Source: Typha latifolia
Taxonomy: Eukaryota; Streptophyta; Magnoliopsida; Poales; Typhaceae
DNA length: 64,000 nucleotides
Assembly: GCA_019914945.1 (NCBI GenBank)
Contig: CM034102.1
Span: 14,869,501 to 14,933,500, forward strand
Reading direction: 5' to 3'
A model generated the notes under the pieces. It saw only the letters and a program-made list of their open reading frames with translations, made no database searches and was not told the DNA's origin. The stretch's first letter is position 1, and every line of letters starts with the position of its first letter. Positions 62,744 through 64,000 of this stretch are shown piece by piece. Position numbers and translations under genes: made by a program.

Positions 62744-63181
62744 ATGGATGGAAGGGATGATGGTGTTACCATGATGGAGGACTGGATGTTTCCTAATCCA
62801 AGCCCAAGAACATTGATGTCAAAATTTCTAAGTGAGGAATATGGTTCAAGATCATTCTCTGACCTCTTAGAAAAGAATGGTTGCGAGGGTCTTACACATG
62901 GATCTGAGAAACAAAAAGTGATTGCAGGTTCAGAGGAAGAAGAGGGACTGTCCAAGGATCAAAACTTGTTTAATGGTCACAAATCAAACTCCCATGGGGG
63001 TCTCGCTGAGAGAATGGCAGCAAGAGCTGGGTTTAATGTTCCAAAGCTCAACATGTCTAGCATATCATCAAATAATATGGTTACATCATCGTCAGAAGTT
63101 AAATCTCCTTATCTGACGATTCCACCTGGTCTCAGTCCAACAACACTTTTGGATTCTCCGGTTTTTCTTTCTAACAGGATG
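62744..63181 (+). CDS. WRKY2: Group I WRKY transcription factor, WRKY2 type, first exon only
   Basis: This exon encodes 146 residues of the N-terminal regulatory region and stops at an ATG/GTATGT splice donor (63181/63182). Landmarks are PSPRTLMSKF (an SP-type MAPK-site region), GGLAERMAARAGFNVPKLN, and SPYLTIPPGLSPTTLLDSPV with FLSN, the conserved group I block that ends just before the PSPTTGKF segment in relatives. The two WRKYGQK domains are not in the window; the next exon lies beyond 64000 or is hidden in the long intron. Group I WRKYs bind W-boxes, and the WRKY2/34 branch acts in pollen, ABA responses and zygote polarity. Start at 62744 is the first ATG of the frame, after a likely leader intron. 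Confidence 0.9.
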
Positions 63182-64000
63182 GTATGTTCTCTTAAGTTTG
63201 CAGTTTCAATTACTTGCCATGAACTTACGAGAGAAACTTGAAATTAAAATTAACCTCTACTGATGAAAATTGTATTTTAGCCTGCTTTTTTTATATTCAC
63301 ATTATGGATCCAATAGTACGAGAGTCTCGGTTTATCAAATTCTTCAGCAAAATGATATACGGTTGTTTCAGTTTACATTATGAATCATGAACACAAAGTC
63401 AATAGAAAACAGTGTTCAGCTAGGTCGGTCTTGATTATGACCAATTTTACAACTGTTCTACAGGAAAATTACTTATTTTCATTAATGTTCTTGTCAAATA
63501 TCCTCTGTTTTTTATGCAGCTATTTTGCTTTAGAAGGAATATGTCAGATAACATAATAGATTGAAAATATGTGTTATAATTTTCCTTTAATGCATTTTAG
63601 ATGCGAATTATTTCTAGATCTATGTACTAGTCTAGCTATTCATTCATAAAATAGAATCACTCGTGCCTCTCTTTCTTTTGGATGAAATATTTGACACTGG
63701 CCGATATACACCCATGGGACATTGGAAAAGAAACAGCTTGTTTTTTTAGCTAGTACCTGCTCCATCTATTAAACTTGTGTGGATGTACACATATCTATCC
63801 CATACCTACTTGATTCTATTACTGCTTACTTTACTCAGCATACTTATCAACAAGGCAATGGCTACTGTTTTTATCATTTTCATTTAGAAAATAAGTGGTT
63901 GTGAGTGTTTTTTGTTGAAGATATTTACAAATTGATCAGAGGTTTTAAGTATATTACTTGGAAGCAAGACAATATGTTTGTTATTTATTCTGCCTTTTTC
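63182..64000 (+). other. First intron of the WRKY gene, running off the window
   Basis: It is T-rich intronic sequence after the GTATGT donor. Possible acceptors (for example TTATGCAG near 63520) are followed by sequence with no WRKY similarity, so I call no further exon here. Confidence 0.6.

Overview
The window is nuclear DNA from a flowering plant. The genes have introns, the intergenic DNA is AT-rich and full of (TA)n and (GA)n/(CT)n runs, and most protein families are plant-specific or have plant-type architecture (FLA, FLU, WRKY, MLO, MIR396). A non-grass monocot is my best guess from the general character of the proteins, but this is weak inference.

Layout from left to right: a fasciclin-like arabinogalactan protein gene (FLA7-type, +, about 3.97-4.76 kb). 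A short TATA-driven transcription unit with no long ORF (+, about 6.9-7.4 kb) that carries a textbook-like miR160 target-mimic site. FLU, the tetrapyrrole feedback regulator (-, 8.08-10.5 kb). A MIR396 hairpin (+, about 12.0 kb). A five-exon GH5 endo-beta-mannanase (-, 13.96-17.81 kb). A 1164-residue FYVE-finger protein with repeated helical hairpins (-, 18.69-24.08 kb). TFIIF alpha/RAP74 in nine exons (+, 27.04-34.55 kb). A ten-exon UBL-WLM-PUB metalloprotease of the WSS1/SPRTN type (-, 35.78-38.80 kb, with a 5' leader exon near 40.49 kb). Two cytosolic HSP90 genes placed head to head around a 449-bp promoter (- 41.72-45.22 kb and + 45.67-50.14 kb). A broken MLO gene (+, 50.84 to about 53.48 kb). 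An NFRKB/DEUBAD-type INO80-complex protein (-, 54.87-56.59 kb). The first coding exon of a group I WRKY (WRKY2-type, +, 62.74 kb), which runs off the right edge.

The spliced models were checked for reading-frame closure. The mannanase, FYVE, RAP74, WSS1-like and both HSP90 models all give intact frames with GT-AG introns (438, 1164, 538, 678, 700 and 700 residues). The FLU 5' end is unresolved. The genes do not form a pathway; this is ordinary eukaryotic gene order. The local logic worth noting is the mirrored heat-shock promoter of the HSP90 pair and two small-RNA elements (a miR160 decoy and MIR396) within 5 kb of each other.

The most interesting items are the candidate miR160 target mimic at 7147-7170, the inverted HSP90 pair, the previously functional MLO gene that has lost exons and frame, and three proteins with striking internal repeats (the FYVE protein, the DPDD tract of the WSS1-like protease, and the GVLKIK motif of the NFRKB-like protein).
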